Shown: positions 39,195 through 50,029, counted from the stretch's first letter. The stretch is 64,000 nt of DNA from Wolbachia endosymbiont of Ctenocephalides felis wCfeT (GCF_012277295.1 NZ_CP051156.1:930001-994000); one strand, 5' to 3'. The notes: generated from the sequence alone by a model not told the origin. A program made the numbers and translations.

Positions 39195-39282
39195 AATATT
39201 ACCTTTATTAAAATAGTTATTATAACATTAAATTATTAATAAAATATGTTTGTTATAGTATAGTCAATCTGAATAGTGCTAT
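39191..39282 (-). promoter_or_regulatory. Shared leader repeat, copy B
   Basis: Upstream of the 96-aa gene. It is most similar to copy C: both contain TTAAAATAGTTATTATAACAT and AATAAAATATGTTT in their plus-strand reading. A TATAAT-like box on the minus strand (ATTAATAATTTAATGTTATAAT region) is plausible. Confidence 0.65.
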
Positions 39283-39327
39283 CTGATCGATAACTTTAAC
39301 ACAGCATAGTGAATTCATAATACTTAT

Positions 39328-39363
39328 ACTCGTGCACAATTTGTTTTCAATTTGTGCACAAGT
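39328..39363. repeat. Long hairpin between the small leader-repeat genes
   Basis: A 16-bp stem with two mismatches, ACTCGTGCACAATTTG and CAATTTGTGCACAAGT, surrounds a TTTT loop. It lies about 80 bp beyond the stop codon of the 116-aa gene. There is no U-tract, so a classical terminator is uncertain; it could be an operator or RNA structure. Confidence 0.6.
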
Positions 39364-39443
39364 ATTTAGTAGGCTACTTATTTTTAGAATGAAATTGAGT
39401 GGCAATGTGTAAGTAGGCTTTAAATCTTAATATTTTCGCCTAA

Positions 39444-39794
39444 TTAAAACCAATAATTACAATCAAAACCGCATGTATTTGCTTCATCGACTATATTCCT
39501 AGCGACCTCATCAGGCACTCTGAGATCATAGATATAGCGTTTCACATATTGTTGCGTGACATGATCATAAGTGTGGTCAGAAAACTCCTCTACTAATTCT
39601 GCTTCGTCTGTATGTGCACCATTACTATAATTGTTACAATTAAATCCCAAACGTACCCCTTGTGTATATGAGCCTTCTTTTTTTTCGATATAAATGCCTT
39701 TACCATAATCACTACCGTTGAATAGTGTAGGGTAATCATCGTGCGTAACTTGCTTAAAATTTGGTCTCGGAAGATACACTCTTATTCTTGCCAT
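39444..39794 (-). CDS. Small hypothetical protein with shared leader (116 aa)
   Basis: Not recognised. The protein is polar and rich in Tyr, Asn and Asp, with RVYLPRPNFKQVTHDD, GKGIYIEKKEGSYTQGVRLGF and a C-terminal NTCGFDCNYWF. No membrane segment or signal peptide. The ATG has the same AAGGTAAT site as its neighbour. Together with the 96-aa gene and the cut gene at 38795 it forms a tandem set with common control and different products. Confidence 0.6.
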   Translation of the reverse strand: MARIRVYLPRPNFKQVTHDDYPTLFNGSDYGKGIYIEKKEGSYTQGVRLGFNCNNYSNGAHTDEAELVEEFSDHTYDHVTQQYVKRYIYDLRVPDEVARNIVDEANTCGFDCNYWF

Positions 39795-39880
39795 AATATT
39801 ACCTTCATTAAAATAGTTATTATAACATTTACTTATTAATAAAATATGTTTATTATAGCATAATTAGCCCGAAGTAATTA
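39791..39880 (-). promoter_or_regulatory. Shared leader repeat, copy C
   Basis: Third copy, upstream of the 116-aa gene. Conservation fades about 85 bp from the start codon, close to the divergent rluC-type gene. Confidence 0.65.
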
Positions 39881-39934
39881 TATCTACGTAGGGCCTTGAT
39901 TTCAGCCTGAGATCAAGATATTCTTGTAAGTGAA

Positions 39935-40915
39935 ATGCCAGATAAAATAAGAACTATATTAGTAGAAGACAACGACGTTAGGTTGGATAGGTACATAAGG
40001 AGAGTTTTTCCTAATCTAAAACAATCTGTAATTGAAAAATCTTTAAGAAAAGGATTAATCAAAGTTGATGACTGCAAAGCAAAATCTAGCGATAGGGTGA
40101 ATCCTGGGCAAACCATAACGCTGAAGTATTTGGATTATATTGAAGATATTAATTCTGAGCGTAAATATAATGAAAAACTAATAACATTATTAAGAAGTAA
40201 CATATTATATGAAGATGAATACATATTAGCGATCAACAAACACTCGGGAGTAATCGTTCAAGGTGGAGTGAAGGTGAAGATTAGCATTAGTGATTTACTC
40301 GACCAAATAAGAGAAGGAGAAACATTTAAAATTGTCCATAGATTAGATCGTGATACTAGTGGAGTGATAATATTTGCGCGTAATGCAAGCATTGCAAGAT
40401 ATCTTATGGAGGAATTTAAAGAACGAAGAATAAAAAAAATTTACCTAGCACTAACATCTGGTGTACCAAGTAAAGACAGAGGTGTGATAAATTATCCATT
40501 AATAAAAAAATATATTTCCGGTCAAGAGAAAGTTATCGTTGATGAGAATTCCCCCAATAAAGCTACTACACATTTCTCAATTATATCGAAATTAGAACAT
40601 AATGTTACTTATCTAAAATTACAACCAATTACTGGCAGAACCCATCAGTTACGTGCACATTTGGCTCACATAAATTGTCCAATTCTTGGTGACGGGAAAT
40701 ATGGTGGTAAAAAAGCTTTTGTGGATGGGGTGGTAAATCAAATTCACTTGCATTCTTATTCTTTATCTTTAAGGTTACCAAATGGCAAAGAGGTTACCAT
40801 TACCGCTCCTCTTTCTGAGCATATCAAGCAGTCTATTGATACATTAGGCAAGCCTATAGTATCCATTCAGCCGGGCGGTAAAATAAAGAGTAGACAAGGA
40901 ATGCTAAAAAGGTAA
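39935..40915 (+). CDS. rluC: RluC/RluD-type 23S rRNA pseudouridine synthase, tail replaced by IS66
   Basis: An N-terminal S4 RNA-binding domain (about 10-65: VRLDRYIRRVFPNLKQ) precedes the synthase domain with the catalytic Asp in HRLDRDTSGV and the motif GRTHQLRAHLAHINCPILGD. The frame enters IS66 copy 7 after codon 308 (40858) and ends within it, replacing the last few residues by SIQPGGKIKSRQGMLKR. Since the family is about 300-320 residues, activity may be kept. RluC versus RluD is not resolved. Confidence 0.9.
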   Translation: MPDKIRTILVEDNDVRLDRYIRRVFPNLKQSVIEKSLRKGLIKVDDCKAKSSDRVNPGQTITLKYLDYIEDINSERKYNEKLITLLRSNILYEDEYILAINKHSGVIVQGGVKVKISISDLLDQIREGETFKIVHRLDRDTSGVIIFARNASIARYLMEEFKERRIKKIYLALTSGVPSKDRGVINYPLIKKYISGQEKVIVDENSPNKATTHFSIISKLEHNVTYLKLQPITGRTHQLRAHLAHINCPILGDGKYGGKKAFVDGVVNQIHLHSYSLSLRLPNGKEVTITAPLSEHIKQSIDTLGKPIVSIQPGGKIKSRQGMLKR

Positions 40916-42319
40916 ACTAGAGTGGCTGTGAGGTAATATGGTTGATCTTTTAGAATTTTGCGAAAGTTTAAGCAGACTATAGAAAAGTTAGAAACAAAAA
41001 TAGAAGAGCTTAAAGCAGAAAATAAAGCGCTAAGGATCGAAAACGCTGAGTTAAAAGAAAGGCTTGGCTTAAATTCAAAAAATTCATCTATACCAAGCTC
41101 CAAAGAATTATATAAGATGAGGGAAAATAAGCCAAAAAGTGACAGGAAAGTAGGAGCACAGGTTGGACATAAAGGCAGTTACCGCCCTAAAATGGAGGCA
41201 GATGAGATGGTAAAAATAGAACTGCCCAATACGTGTGAGTGCGGAGGAGAAATTGCGGTATCAAAAGATCCGTATACTCATCAAAAGGTCGATTTGCCGG
41301 AAATCAAGCCGTATGTAGTTGAATATCAACTAGAGCATGGACGTTGCAAAAGATGTGGAAAAAGAAAAAGTAGCAAGCTACAAGAAGGAGTAACTGCGGA
41401 CACATTTGGTCCAAGAGTTAAGTCAGTAATTACAGCATTAAGTGGATTTTACAAGAATTCGAAAAAAGAAGTGGCAAATATTATAAAGGACATTTTCAAC
41501 CTGGATATCAGCGTCGGTAGTGTATCAAATAGCGAGGCTAGAGTGGCAGAAAAATGCCAAGAAGCATATGAGCAAATTGAGGAAGAGGTAAGCAAGAGCA
41601 AAATTTTACATATCGATGAAACTAGCCATTACAACAAAGGTAAACAGGGCTGGTGCTGGATGTTTGCGAGCAAAATAGGAAGTGTGATCAAATTGACAGA
41701 GTCAAGAGGGATGAAAGTCCTGGAAAATAGTAAATTTGGAAAGAATAACAACCTAGTAGTGACCGACAGATATGCAGCTTACAACTACTTTTCCAGCAAG
41801 AAAAGGCAGGTCTGTTGGGCACATTTAGCAAGAGATTTTGAAAGGTTGTCTCATAGTTGGAATAGCGAAGTGAAAGTTTTGGGGTATTATTTAAGGAATG
41901 TTGCTACTGAATTATTTGCATTGAAAAAAGCTCTGTTAAAGGATGAAATAGACACATTAAGGTTCATAAGAAGAGCAAGAAAATTACGCAAGCGAACGAG
42001 ATATTACTTAAAGAATATATCAAATTTACCCGAGGCAATTGGAGCGTCTCGAGTAGCAAAAAATATCATGAAATCGGATCTGATGATGTGGAAATTTTTG
42101 GACGATCCAGAAAATATTCCACTGACAAACAACTATGCTGAGCGACAGATTCGGCATTACGTTGTTTACCGAAAAGTTTCATATTTTACACAATCGAAAC
42201 GGGGAAATATGTTTCTTGAGAGGATAATTTCATTGTACTTGACTTGGAGGCAAAAGAAGTTAAATCCTTTTCAAAACCTACTGGCTATTGCTTCTTAAGC
42301 CATACACCTGAATGGATAC
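40859..42319 (+). mobile_element. IS66-family element, copy 7
   Basis: 1461 bp, complete ends. Flanks are agcctata and gaactggg. It supplies the stop codon of the pseudouridine synthase gene on its left and lies 18 bp from the end of pheT on its right. Confidence 0.94.
40958..42298 (+). CDS. IS66-family transposase (446 aa), intact
   Basis: The catalytic triad is intact. It combines Asn in GLNSKNSS with Thr in VITALSG, as copy 1 does. Confidence 0.93.
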   Translation: MRKFKQTIEKLETKIEELKAENKALRIENAELKERLGLNSKNSSIPSSKELYKMRENKPKSDRKVGAQVGHKGSYRPKMEADEMVKIELPNTCECGGEIAVSKDPYTHQKVDLPEIKPYVVEYQLEHGRCKRCGKRKSSKLQEGVTADTFGPRVKSVITALSGFYKNSKKEVANIIKDIFNLDISVGSVSNSEARVAEKCQEAYEQIEEEVSKSKILHIDETSHYNKGKQGWCWMFASKIGSVIKLTESRGMKVLENSKFGKNNNLVVTDRYAAYNYFSSKKRQVCWAHLARDFERLSHSWNSEVKVLGYYLRNVATELFALKKALLKDEIDTLRFIRRARKLRKRTRYYLKNISNLPEAIGASRVAKNIMKSDLMMWKFLDDPENIPLTNNYAERQIRHYVVYRKVSYFTQSKRGNMFLERIISLYLTWRQKKLNPFQNLLAIAS

Positions 42320-42337
42320 GAACTGGGGTTTCTAAGT

Positions 42338-44734
42338 TTATGCGTTATTGACAGATCTCAAAGTTCCTTCAGTGTTTTTACATACTAGATCAACTATAAT
42401 GCTTGACTCTTTCTGAATTTCTTCTTCAGTCAAAGTGTGGGTAGGAGAGCAGAAAGTAACCGAAAGAGCTATGGACATTTGGTGAGGTTCTATGTTACTC
42501 CCTTGATAAATATCGAATACTAACACTTCTGTGATAAGTTCTGAGCTCATTTTTATATCATTAATTACACTTCCTACTTTTACATCTTTACTTACAATAA
42601 ATGCAAAATCACGCTTCACACTTTGATATCTGTAGTCAGTAAATTTCTTTTTATTAATAGGTAAGTTTTCAATATTTTCTAATATTATCTCAAAACCTAT
42701 AGTTTTTTGTTTGATATCAAAAGAGTCTAGTATGTTTGGATGTAATTCTCCGAAACAACCTATTGTTTTATCTTTAAAAGAAAAAATTCCCGATTTTCCT
42801 GGATGATAATATTCTTTTTCTGCTCTTCCTAGGACTAAGCTATCGTATTTAATATTAAAATATTCTAAGGCTGCTATAAAATCAGCTTTTGCGTCAAAAA
42901 TATCTGCTTCTCTATCCGTATTGTAATGATTTCGTGGCAGATTATTTCCTGTTCTAACCCCGCTTAAAACGTATTTAGATTGATTAGAACAACTATCATA
43001 AATTGGTCCAATCTCGAAAATTGCAAGATCAGACGCTCCATGAGAGATGTTATCGGCAGCAACTTGCAGCAAGTTTGGTATAATGCTTGGTCTCATTATG
43101 TTAAAATTATTATTAAATGGATTATCAATAATAAATAGTTTACCTGAGTAACCAAATTTTTCGGCTACGGACTCGCTCATAAATGACCAAGTTATCACCT
43201 CATGAAAACCTCTGCTTATCATTAAAGCACGCAAGTCGTCGTACGCATTGGTTTCTGCTTTAAAACTGCCTATTAGTGGCTCTTCTTTTATTTTATCATA
43301 TCCATGTATTCTTGTTATTTCTTCAACCAAATCAATTGGTGTAGTAACATCTGGCCTCCAGCTAGGAACTTGAACGTTCCAATTATTTTCAGCCCTTTTA
43401 TCAATTTTAAATCCTAATTTATCTAAGATATTAAATATCTCATCGGGTGATATAGATACGCTTCCAAATTTGCTTACATCTTGATAATCGAAGTCTATTT
43501 TAATGTCATTCCAGTGCTTAACGCTGGAATCCGTATCTTTTGGGATGACAAACACAGGCTTGCTGACATTACCAGCAGAAACCACACTTGAAGCTTCTCC
43601 ACCACATAAATCTAAAATCATTTGAGTGGCAATAGCGAGCCCATTCAGAGTAAATTCATGATCAACTGAACGTGTAAATCTATAACTAGATTCCGTAGAA
43701 ATATTTAGTTGCCTTGAAGATTTTGCAATAGATATAGGATCAAACCATGCAGATTCCAAAAAGACATTAGTAGTATCAATAGTACATTCACTGAATTGCC
43801 CACCTATAATTCCAGCAATTCCATGAGTATTTTTGTTGTCGGAAATAACGCTTATACTTTCATTTAATAGATATTCCTTACTACTCAAGGCAGTAAACTT
43901 TTCCCCGTCATTTGCTTTTCTTACTACAAGTTCTCCTTCTATTTTATCTGCATCATATGCATGCAATGGGCGGCCAAAAGATATCATAATATAATTAGTA
44001 ATATCTACTATTGTAGAAATAGAACGCATCCCTATCGACTCCAATTTATCTTTTAGCCATTTTAGGCTTTCTTTATTTTTTACATTGGCGATATATGTGC
44101 CACTAATAAAGCTTTCTCCATCGGTTATTTTTACATTAATCGGTGAAGTTATAGAGCTGGTAAGCTGCGGAATGTATAAAGTATTCAGTGTTCCAATTCC
44201 AGTTGCAGCTAAATCACGAGCGATACCATACACACCCAAACAATCTCCACGATTTGGAGTAACATTTATATCAATCACAGGATCACAGTTAAAAAACCTA
44301 TCTCCTATTTCATAATCGTCTGAAAGTTCCATTATTCCTTCACTTTCCTCTTTGGTTAGCGAAAGTTCAGATGCAGAGCAGAGCATTCCTTCACTTAATA
44401 TTCCACGAATCTTTGTAGATTTGATTGTGAAGTCGCTATTTGGTAAAGTGCTGCCAAGAGAAGCAAGTATTGTTTTCATGCCTTCTCTAACATTATTTGC
44501 TCCACAAACTATCTGTAGAATTTTATTTCCATCATTTACTTTGCATAACTGTAACTTATCAGCATTGGGATGCGGTGCTACCTCTAACACCTCTGCAACA
44601 ACAAATCCAGTTAAACTAGAATTATCAGTGACACTTTCTACTTCTAACCCTATGTGAGTTAGCTTATCAGTAATTTCTTCTAAACTTGCATTGGTATCTA
44701 AATGCTCCAATAACCAGGATAATGTAAATTTCAT
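42338..44734 (-). CDS. pheT: Phenylalanyl-tRNA synthetase beta subunit
   Basis: The 798-residue beta chain of the alpha2-beta2 enzyme. In order: N-terminal tRNA-binding OB domain (about 40-150, [14 protein letters not shown]), B3/B4 editing domain, B5 domain (about 400-480), the catalytic-like core and the C-terminal anticodon-binding FDX-ACB domain ([16 protein letters not shown]). A palindromic element at 43508-43530 encodes an insert around SSVKHWND before B5. pheS is not adjacent. Confidence 0.96.
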   Translation of the reverse strand: MKFTLSWLLEHLDTNASLEEITDKLTHIGLEVESVTDNSSLTGFVVAEVLEVAPHPNADKLQLCKVNDGNKILQIVCGANNVREGMKTILASLGSTLPNSDFTIKSTKIRGILSEGMLCSASELSLTKEESEGIMELSDDYEIGDRFFNCDPVIDINVTPNRGDCLGVYGIARDLAATGIGTLNTLYIPQLTSSITSPINVKITDGESFISGTYIANVKNKESLKWLKDKLESIGMRSISTIVDITNYIMISFGRPLHAYDADKIEGELVVRKANDGEKFTALSSKEYLLNESISVISDNKNTHGIAGIIGGQFSECTIDTTNVFLESAWFDPISIAKSSRQLNISTESSYRFTRSVDHEFTLNGLAIATQMILDLCGGEASSVVSAGNVSKPVFVIPKDTDSSVKHWNDIKIDFDYQDVSKFGSVSISPDEIFNILDKLGFKIDKRAENNWNVQVPSWRPDVTTPIDLVEEITRIHGYDKIKEEPLIGSFKAETNAYDDLRALMISRGFHEVITWSFMSESVAEKFGYSGKLFIIDNPFNNNFNIMRPSIIPNLLQVAADNISHGASDLAIFEIGPIYDSCSNQSKYVLSGVRTGNNLPRNHYNTDREADIFDAKADFIAALEYFNIKYDSLVLGRAEKEYYHPGKSGIFSFKDKTIGCFGELHPNILDSFDIKQKTIGFEIILENIENLPINKKKFTDYRYQSVKRDFAFIVSKDVKVGSVINDIKMSSELITEVLVFDIYQGSNIEPHQMSIALSVTFCSPTHTLTEEEIQKESSIIVDLVCKNTEGTLRSVNNA
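43508..43530. repeat. Palindromic element inside pheT
   Basis: ATTCCAG/CTGGAAT arms around TGCTTAACG; the flanking TTGGGATGACA matches the usual surroundings of this family. It is in frame, at about residue 401. Confidence 0.75.
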
Positions 44735-44824
44735 GAACTTTTAGAGTGCTAAAGGAATTATTTTAATGTAAAAGCTGGTGATTTTAAAGTTTTTTATATC
44801 TTCATCAAGCTCTACATTAAGCTA

Positions 44825-45559
44825 TTACATAAACAATCCACCATTGATATTTAGTACATGCCCTGTTATATACTTTGCTTCATCGCTTGCCAGAAATAAT
44901 ACTCCTGCAGCTATTTCTTCTCCCGTACCCATTCTTTTCATTGGAATGTTGATTAATATTTTTTCCTTTTGTTCATCACCTAATACTTCGGTCATTTTAG
45001 TGTCAATAAACCCAGGAGCAATACAATTTACAGTGACACCACGATTTGCGACTTCTTTTGCCACAGACTTACTCATAGCCATCATTCCAGCCTTAGAAGC
45101 TGCATAATTTGCTTGCCCCGCATTTCCTGTTAACCCTATTATAGAAGAAATATTGATAATCCTTCCCCAATTATTCTTAATTAATTTTTTACATGCCTCT
45201 CTATTGAGCTTAAATGTAGAAGTTAAATTAATATCAATCACTTTTTGCCATGCTTCATCTGTCATCCTTAAAAATAAACCATCCTGTGTAATACCAGCAT
45301 TGCATATTAACCCATCAAACCCTTCCATGATTTCACATGCATTGCTGACTAGTTGATTTACCTCATCGGTATTTGATAAATCACAAGGTAACACATGTAT
45401 ATTTTTTTCATATTGCTCAGCAACTTTCTCAAGCACATCCCTTCTTGTGCCGGAAATACATAAAATCGCTCCAGCATCGTGCATAATCTTGACAATTGCC
45501 TGCCCTATTCCACCTGATGCACCGGTAATTAAAAACTTTCTATTATCCAACCTGAACAT
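44825..45559 (-). CDS. fabG: 3-oxoacyl-ACP reductase FabG
   Basis: An NADPH-dependent short-chain dehydrogenase of 244 residues in fatty-acid elongation. The Rossmann motif GASGGIGQA, NAG in ICNAGIT, the catalytic Ser in INISSIIG and Tyr-x-x-x-Lys in YAASKAG are present; the C-terminal GGLFM ending is typical of FabG. Confidence 0.95.
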   Translation of the reverse strand: MFRLDNRKFLITGASGGIGQAIVKIMHDAGAILCISGTRRDVLEKVAEQYEKNIHVLPCDLSNTDEVNQLVSNACEIMEGFDGLICNAGITQDGLFLRMTDEAWQKVIDINLTSTFKLNREACKKLIKNNWGRIINISSIIGLTGNAGQANYAASKAGMMAMSKSVAKEVANRGVTVNCIAPGFIDTKMTEVLGDEQKEKILINIPMKRMGTGEEIAAGVLFLASDEAKYITGHVLNINGGLFM

Positions 45560-45627
45560 AATTGTTCTATTTTATTTAATTATTAACAAAATGTTGATCA
45601 ATTGGCAACAAGTATACTATGTAAATT

Positions 45628-48099
45628 TTAAGCTATTTTCTTTACTTCCTGTAACACACTTTGAACCTTGTTTCCTAACTCATTTAAAGTAAATGGTTTA
45701 GGTAAAAAGTGAAAGTCAGCTATGTTTATGTCATCGTTCTTTAAAAAAGCGTCTTCTGTATATCCGGAAATAAAAATAACATTTACATTTGGCCTAAGAA
45801 CTAGAGCTTTTTTAACTATTTCTGGACCGCTAAATTCCGGCATGATCACATCAGTAATTATTATATCTATGTGCTGGCTCTTTTTACTAATTATCTCTAA
45901 TGCCCGACTTCCTACGCTCGCCTCTATCACATTAAACCCTTTTCTTTTTAGTGCCTTGGTGGTGAATTCCCTTACTGAATCCTCATCTTCGATCAACAAG
46001 ATTGTACCAGTGCTTCTTACTTTACTTATTGTTGGCTTTTCTATTGCTTCACTACTTTCTTCTATATCACTTTCTTCTAATGTGTAGACCATAGGTAAAA
46101 ATATGCTGAATTTAGTTCCGTAATTTACTTTACTAGAAACGTAAATATATCCTTCAGTTTGTTTAATAATTCCATATACAGTAGAAAGGCCAAGACCTGT
46201 ACCAGAGCTAATATCTCTGGTAGAAAAAAATGGATCGAAGATTTTGTTAATTACATCCTTTTCCATACCGCACCCAGTATCTATCACTTCAATCACTACA
46301 TAATTTCCATGCTCAATTGATTCTTTGTCAGGAGAAAGCATGTCCTTAGGCGTAGAATTTAGCGAATCAATCTTTTGATTAAAGGTTCGTATAGTTAGCT
46401 CTCCACCTTTTTCCATAGCAGAGCTAGCATTAACTGCTAAGTTAATTATAACCTGCTCCAACTGTCCTTGATCAGCCCTTACAGCACCTAAGTCTCGATC
46501 ATAATAAGTAGTAAATTTTATATTTTCACCTATTAATCTTTTTATCATTTCGCAAAGACTAGCTATCGTACCATTTATATCAATAATCTTTGGCTGCATG
46601 GTTTGTCTTCTTGAAAAGGCAAGTAGTTGCTTCACTAAATTTGATCCACGTTTTGCGTTCTGTTGTATTTGTATTATATCCCCAAAAGATGGATCGCCGG
46701 CTGAGTGTTGAAGCAAAAGTAAATCGCAAAAGCCTATTATTCCAGTTAATATATTATTAAAATCGTGTGCAATACCACCTGCCAATTGGCCGATGGCTTG
46801 CATTTTTTGGTAATGCTCAAGCTTAATCTCTAAATTTTTATGTTCGGTGTTATCAAGAAAATAACAAAGTATGAATATTATTTTATTGTGAAGAAATTTA
46901 TTGAAATATATTTTTACATCGTTGTTGTCACTAAGTTGTACATCAAAAGATGCATTATTTATCCGATTACTCAAGAAATATTCACGAATTTTGGCATGGT
47001 AGCTTTCTGACACTAATGTGAAGATTGAATTCTTGTTCAATCCCGCAAATTTTATTAATGCTGTGTTTTTCTTTACGAAGTTACCATTTCTATCACACTG
47101 TGCAATTGCAATTGATGCATTTGCAAAGCAGGGGTGCAATTGATAATCAACTATGTTTGATTCAACAGGTGTTACAAAGCCATGTATATAGTTGTGATTA
47201 TATTTATCACGGAACATAGCGGTACTCATGTACGCTTTAAAGGGAATACCACTTGCAGTAACAAATAGAGTTTCACTGCCAGCTTCTGTGTCATTGTATT
47301 TAGATTGAGATATAAAATCATTGATTGAGCTGCTTTTTTCAATTCTTTTTAGCTCGAATATATCCAAAAAGCTTTTATTTGCAGAGATAATCCCTCCTTT
47401 AGTGTTTGCAATGTAGGTTCCTATATTATGCTTTTCTACCAATTCTTCATAAACTTGCTCCTTGTTTATCTGCGTTGCTTTTAATACAAAGTATCCATGT
47501 GGTCGCGCTATTGGTGCTAATGACAGATTAAAATTACTTGTGGTAATTTGTGGATTGTCTGGTACCGGCTCACAAAGTAAAAGGAAGTCAGATGTCATAT
47601 TTTTTTTGTTTAGTGAAATACGCATCTGTACAGAGGAGTTATTTTTTAGAGCAACATAAAGTGCTTTTTTGTCTTTTTCAGAAACCTCTCCAGCTGCAAG
47701 AATCTTACTTAGTGTAACTTCATCATCTATATGATCTTTGAATCTTTCATAAAATCTTGCATCAGCATATATAATACCTTCATCTTTATGTAAAATAAGA
47801 CAAAACTCCGTATTGTGGTTTAGTGCATTTGCAAATATTGCATTTTGAAATTCTATAGTGTTGAGTAGGTACCTATAGCGTTTTATGTTGTATATTATGA
47901 AAAGAGTCATTAGAGTGGTTACCAGTAGGTTAATCTCTATATTGGTATGTGGATCATGTATATCAAAAGAGTAGAGAATTGATATTATTACTGGTGGCAA
48001 TAGCATTATAGCTACCATCATGATGATTGACATTCCATAATTTCTCAAGATGAAATCAATCCTATTTTCTTTCTTGCTATCTACGTATCTTTTGCTCAT
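45628..48099 (-). CDS. cckA: Hybrid sensor histidine kinase CckA
   Basis: An 823-residue cell-cycle kinase. Two N-terminal helices (about 20-70) precede PAS-like regions, HisKA with the phospho-His in GGIAHDFNNILTGI, HATPase with GTGLGLSTVYGI, and a C-terminal receiver (ILLIEDEDSVREF; phospho-Asp in DIIITDVIMPEFSGPE). It sends phosphate through ChpT to CtrA in alphaproteobacteria. CtrA and ChpT are not in this window. It pairs functionally with dnaA as a cell-cycle regulator. Confidence 0.94.
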   Translation of the reverse strand: MSKRYVDSKKENRIDFILRNYGMSIIMMVAIMLLPPVIISILYSFDIHDPHTNIEINLLVTTLMTLFIIYNIKRYRYLLNTIEFQNAIFANALNHNTEFCLILHKDEGIIYADARFYERFKDHIDDEVTLSKILAAGEVSEKDKKALYVALKNNSSVQMRISLNKKNMTSDFLLLCEPVPDNPQITTSNFNLSLAPIARPHGYFVLKATQINKEQVYEELVEKHNIGTYIANTKGGIISANKSFLDIFELKRIEKSSSINDFISQSKYNDTEAGSETLFVTASGIPFKAYMSTAMFRDKYNHNYIHGFVTPVESNIVDYQLHPCFANASIAIAQCDRNGNFVKKNTALIKFAGLNKNSIFTLVSESYHAKIREYFLSNRINNASFDVQLSDNNDVKIYFNKFLHNKIIFILCYFLDNTEHKNLEIKLEHYQKMQAIGQLAGGIAHDFNNILTGIIGFCDLLLLQHSAGDPSFGDIIQIQQNAKRGSNLVKQLLAFSRRQTMQPKIIDINGTIASLCEMIKRLIGENIKFTTYYDRDLGAVRADQGQLEQVIINLAVNASSAMEKGGELTIRTFNQKIDSLNSTPKDMLSPDKESIEHGNYVVIEVIDTGCGMEKDVINKIFDPFFSTRDISSGTGLGLSTVYGIIKQTEGYIYVSSKVNYGTKFSIFLPMVYTLEESDIEESSEAIEKPTISKVRSTGTILLIEDEDSVREFTTKALKRKGFNVIEASVGSRALEIISKKSQHIDIIITDVIMPEFSGPEIVKKALVLRPNVNVIFISGYTEDAFLKNDDINIADFHFLPKPFTLNELGNKVQSVLQEVKKIA

Positions 48100-48218
48100 T
48101 GCATATATAAAAATGTTTCATTATATTTATTTAATTATTATATATTTATTAACACCTTTGATAGGTAATTACTATTTAAATCTCATTACGCTTCTTGGTC
48201 ATTAGTAAGTAAAATATT

Positions 48219-49043
48219 ATGGAAAGGCAAAAAATACAAACTTTTGAGTGGTTTTGTTCGTTAAGAGACAAGATAGTAGAATCTTTCTTATCGATCGAAA
48301 GGCAGTCGCTTAAAGAGCCAAAAATTGAAAGAAGAAAGTGGGATCGTCCAGGTGGTGGTGGAGGTGAATCTACAGTTATTTATGGCAATATCTTTGAAAA
48401 AGTAGGAGTAAACATTTCAAAAGTATATGGAAAATTCGCAGGTTCAGTAATAGATGAAGTTCCTGGTGCAAGTGAAAGCGGTGGAGAATTTTGGGCTAGC
48501 GGTATATCTTTAGTGTCCCATATGCAATCACCTCTTATTCCTGCAGCTCACATGAATACGAGGCTGATATACACCTCAAAACAGTGGTTTGGTGGAGGAA
48601 TGGATTTTACACCAATATATAACAATGAAAAGGATTGTCAATACATTCATCAATCAATTAAAAGAGCATGTGACAAGTTTGATACTGAATATTATCCAAG
48701 ATTTAAAGAGCAATGCGATAACTACTTTTTTTTGCAGCACAGAAAAGAACCTCGAGGAATAGGTGGAATTTTTTATGACAACCTAAATTCTGGTAACTGG
48801 AAAAGTGATTTTGAGTTTACAAAAGCAGTAGGCAAGGCGTTCTTAGAGATTTACTTGCATGTTATACACGAACATATGAGCAAACCATGGACAAAGGAAC
48901 AACGAGAAGCCCAACTAATAAAGCGTGGTAGATATGTGGAGTTTAACCTGCTTTACGATCGCGGTACGAGATTTGGCTTAATGACTGATGGCAATCCTGA
49001 TGCAATTATGATGTCCATGCCGCCACTTGTGAAGTGGTTATAA
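48219..49043 (+). CDS. hemF: Oxygen-dependent coproporphyrinogen III oxidase
   Basis: A 274-residue heme-pathway enzyme. Family motifs are RPGGGGGESTVI, the His region HMNTRLIYTSKQWFGGG, FFLQHRKEPRGIGGIFYD and the C-terminal GRYVEFNLLYDRGTRFGL. Heme supply fits with ccmF at 21 kb. Confidence 0.96.
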   Translation: MERQKIQTFEWFCSLRDKIVESFLSIERQSLKEPKIERRKWDRPGGGGGESTVIYGNIFEKVGVNISKVYGKFAGSVIDEVPGASESGGEFWASGISLVSHMQSPLIPAAHMNTRLIYTSKQWFGGGMDFTPIYNNEKDCQYIHQSIKRACDKFDTEYYPRFKEQCDNYFFLQHRKEPRGIGGIFYDNLNSGNWKSDFEFTKAVGKAFLEIYLHVIHEHMSKPWTKEQREAQLIKRGRYVEFNLLYDRGTRFGLMTDGNPDAIMMSMPPLVKWL

Positions 49044-49086
49044 AAGTTATATAGAAAATAGATTGACGCAATTTAAGCAATAATTT

Positions 49087-49971
49087 ATGAGTAGGAAAAA
49101 AAGTTTATTGAGTATTTCAGATCTTACAATCAGCGATATAGAAAGTATAATAAAATTAGCTAATCAGTACTTAAATAAAGAAGTTACGGATAATAATATC
49201 TTAGAAAATAAGACAGTAATAAACCTATTCTTTGAAGATTCAACGCGCACTCTTGCCTCTTTTGAAATAGCGGCAAAAAGCCTTGGAGCAAATGTTTTAA
49301 CTATACCAATCAAATCTTCTTCGATTAATAAAGGAGAGGACTTAAAGGATATGATCAAAACATTAAATGCGATGAATCCTGATTATATAATAGTCAGACA
49401 TAAAAATAGCGGGATTTTCAACGTTTTGGCTCAGTATATTGACTGTGTATTAATCAATGCAGGTGATGGAAGTCGCGAACATCCAACGCAGGCACTTGCA
49501 GATTATTTTGTAATCAGTAATCATAAAAAGCAAATAGAAGGCCTTAAAGTTGTTATATGTGGCGATATTTTGCACAGTAGAGTTGCAAAATCAAATATTA
49601 GATTGCTAGAGATGTTCGGAGCAGAAATACGTTTAGTTGCGCCTCCAACTTTAACTTGTAAGTATTTTCCTGAAGTGCATTATTCGTTAATTGTAGGCAT
49701 AAAAGATGCTGATGTGATCATGCTTCTCAGGCTGCAGAAAGAGCGCATGAATAATAGTTATTTTATCCCATCAGAAAAAGAGTATTTTTACCTATATGGG
49801 CTTGATTCACATAAGCTCTCGTATGCGAAGCCAGATGCGATTGTTATGCACCCTGGGCCAGTAAATAGAGGAGTAGAAATTAGCGATGAAATAGCAGATA
49901 GCATAATTTTACAGCAAGTGGAATGCGGGCTTGCAGTACGTAAGGCAATTTTGCGTTATTATCTTGGATAA
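49087..49971 (+). CDS. pyrB: Aspartate carbamoyltransferase catalytic chain
   Basis: A 294-residue enzyme of de novo pyrimidine synthesis. The carbamoyl-phosphate motif FFEDSTRTLASFE, HPTQALADYF and the aspartate-binding segment around LLRLQKERM are present, with HPGPVNRGVEI near the end. No pyrI regulatory chain is adjacent. Confidence 0.95.
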   Translation: MSRKKSLLSISDLTISDIESIIKLANQYLNKEVTDNNILENKTVINLFFEDSTRTLASFEIAAKSLGANVLTIPIKSSSINKGEDLKDMIKTLNAMNPDYIIVRHKNSGIFNVLAQYIDCVLINAGDGSREHPTQALADYFVISNHKKQIEGLKVVICGDILHSRVAKSNIRLLEMFGAEIRLVAPPTLTCKYFPEVHYSLIVGIKDADVIMLLRLQKERMNNSYFIPSEKEYFYLYGLDSHKLSYAKPDAIVMHPGPVNRGVEISDEIADSIILQQVECGLAVRKAILRYYLG

Positions 49972-50029
49972 GGGAATTTTATGTACTTCAAGCCCATTTT
50001 CGGTTACTATCAGTTTTTATATTGACTCT

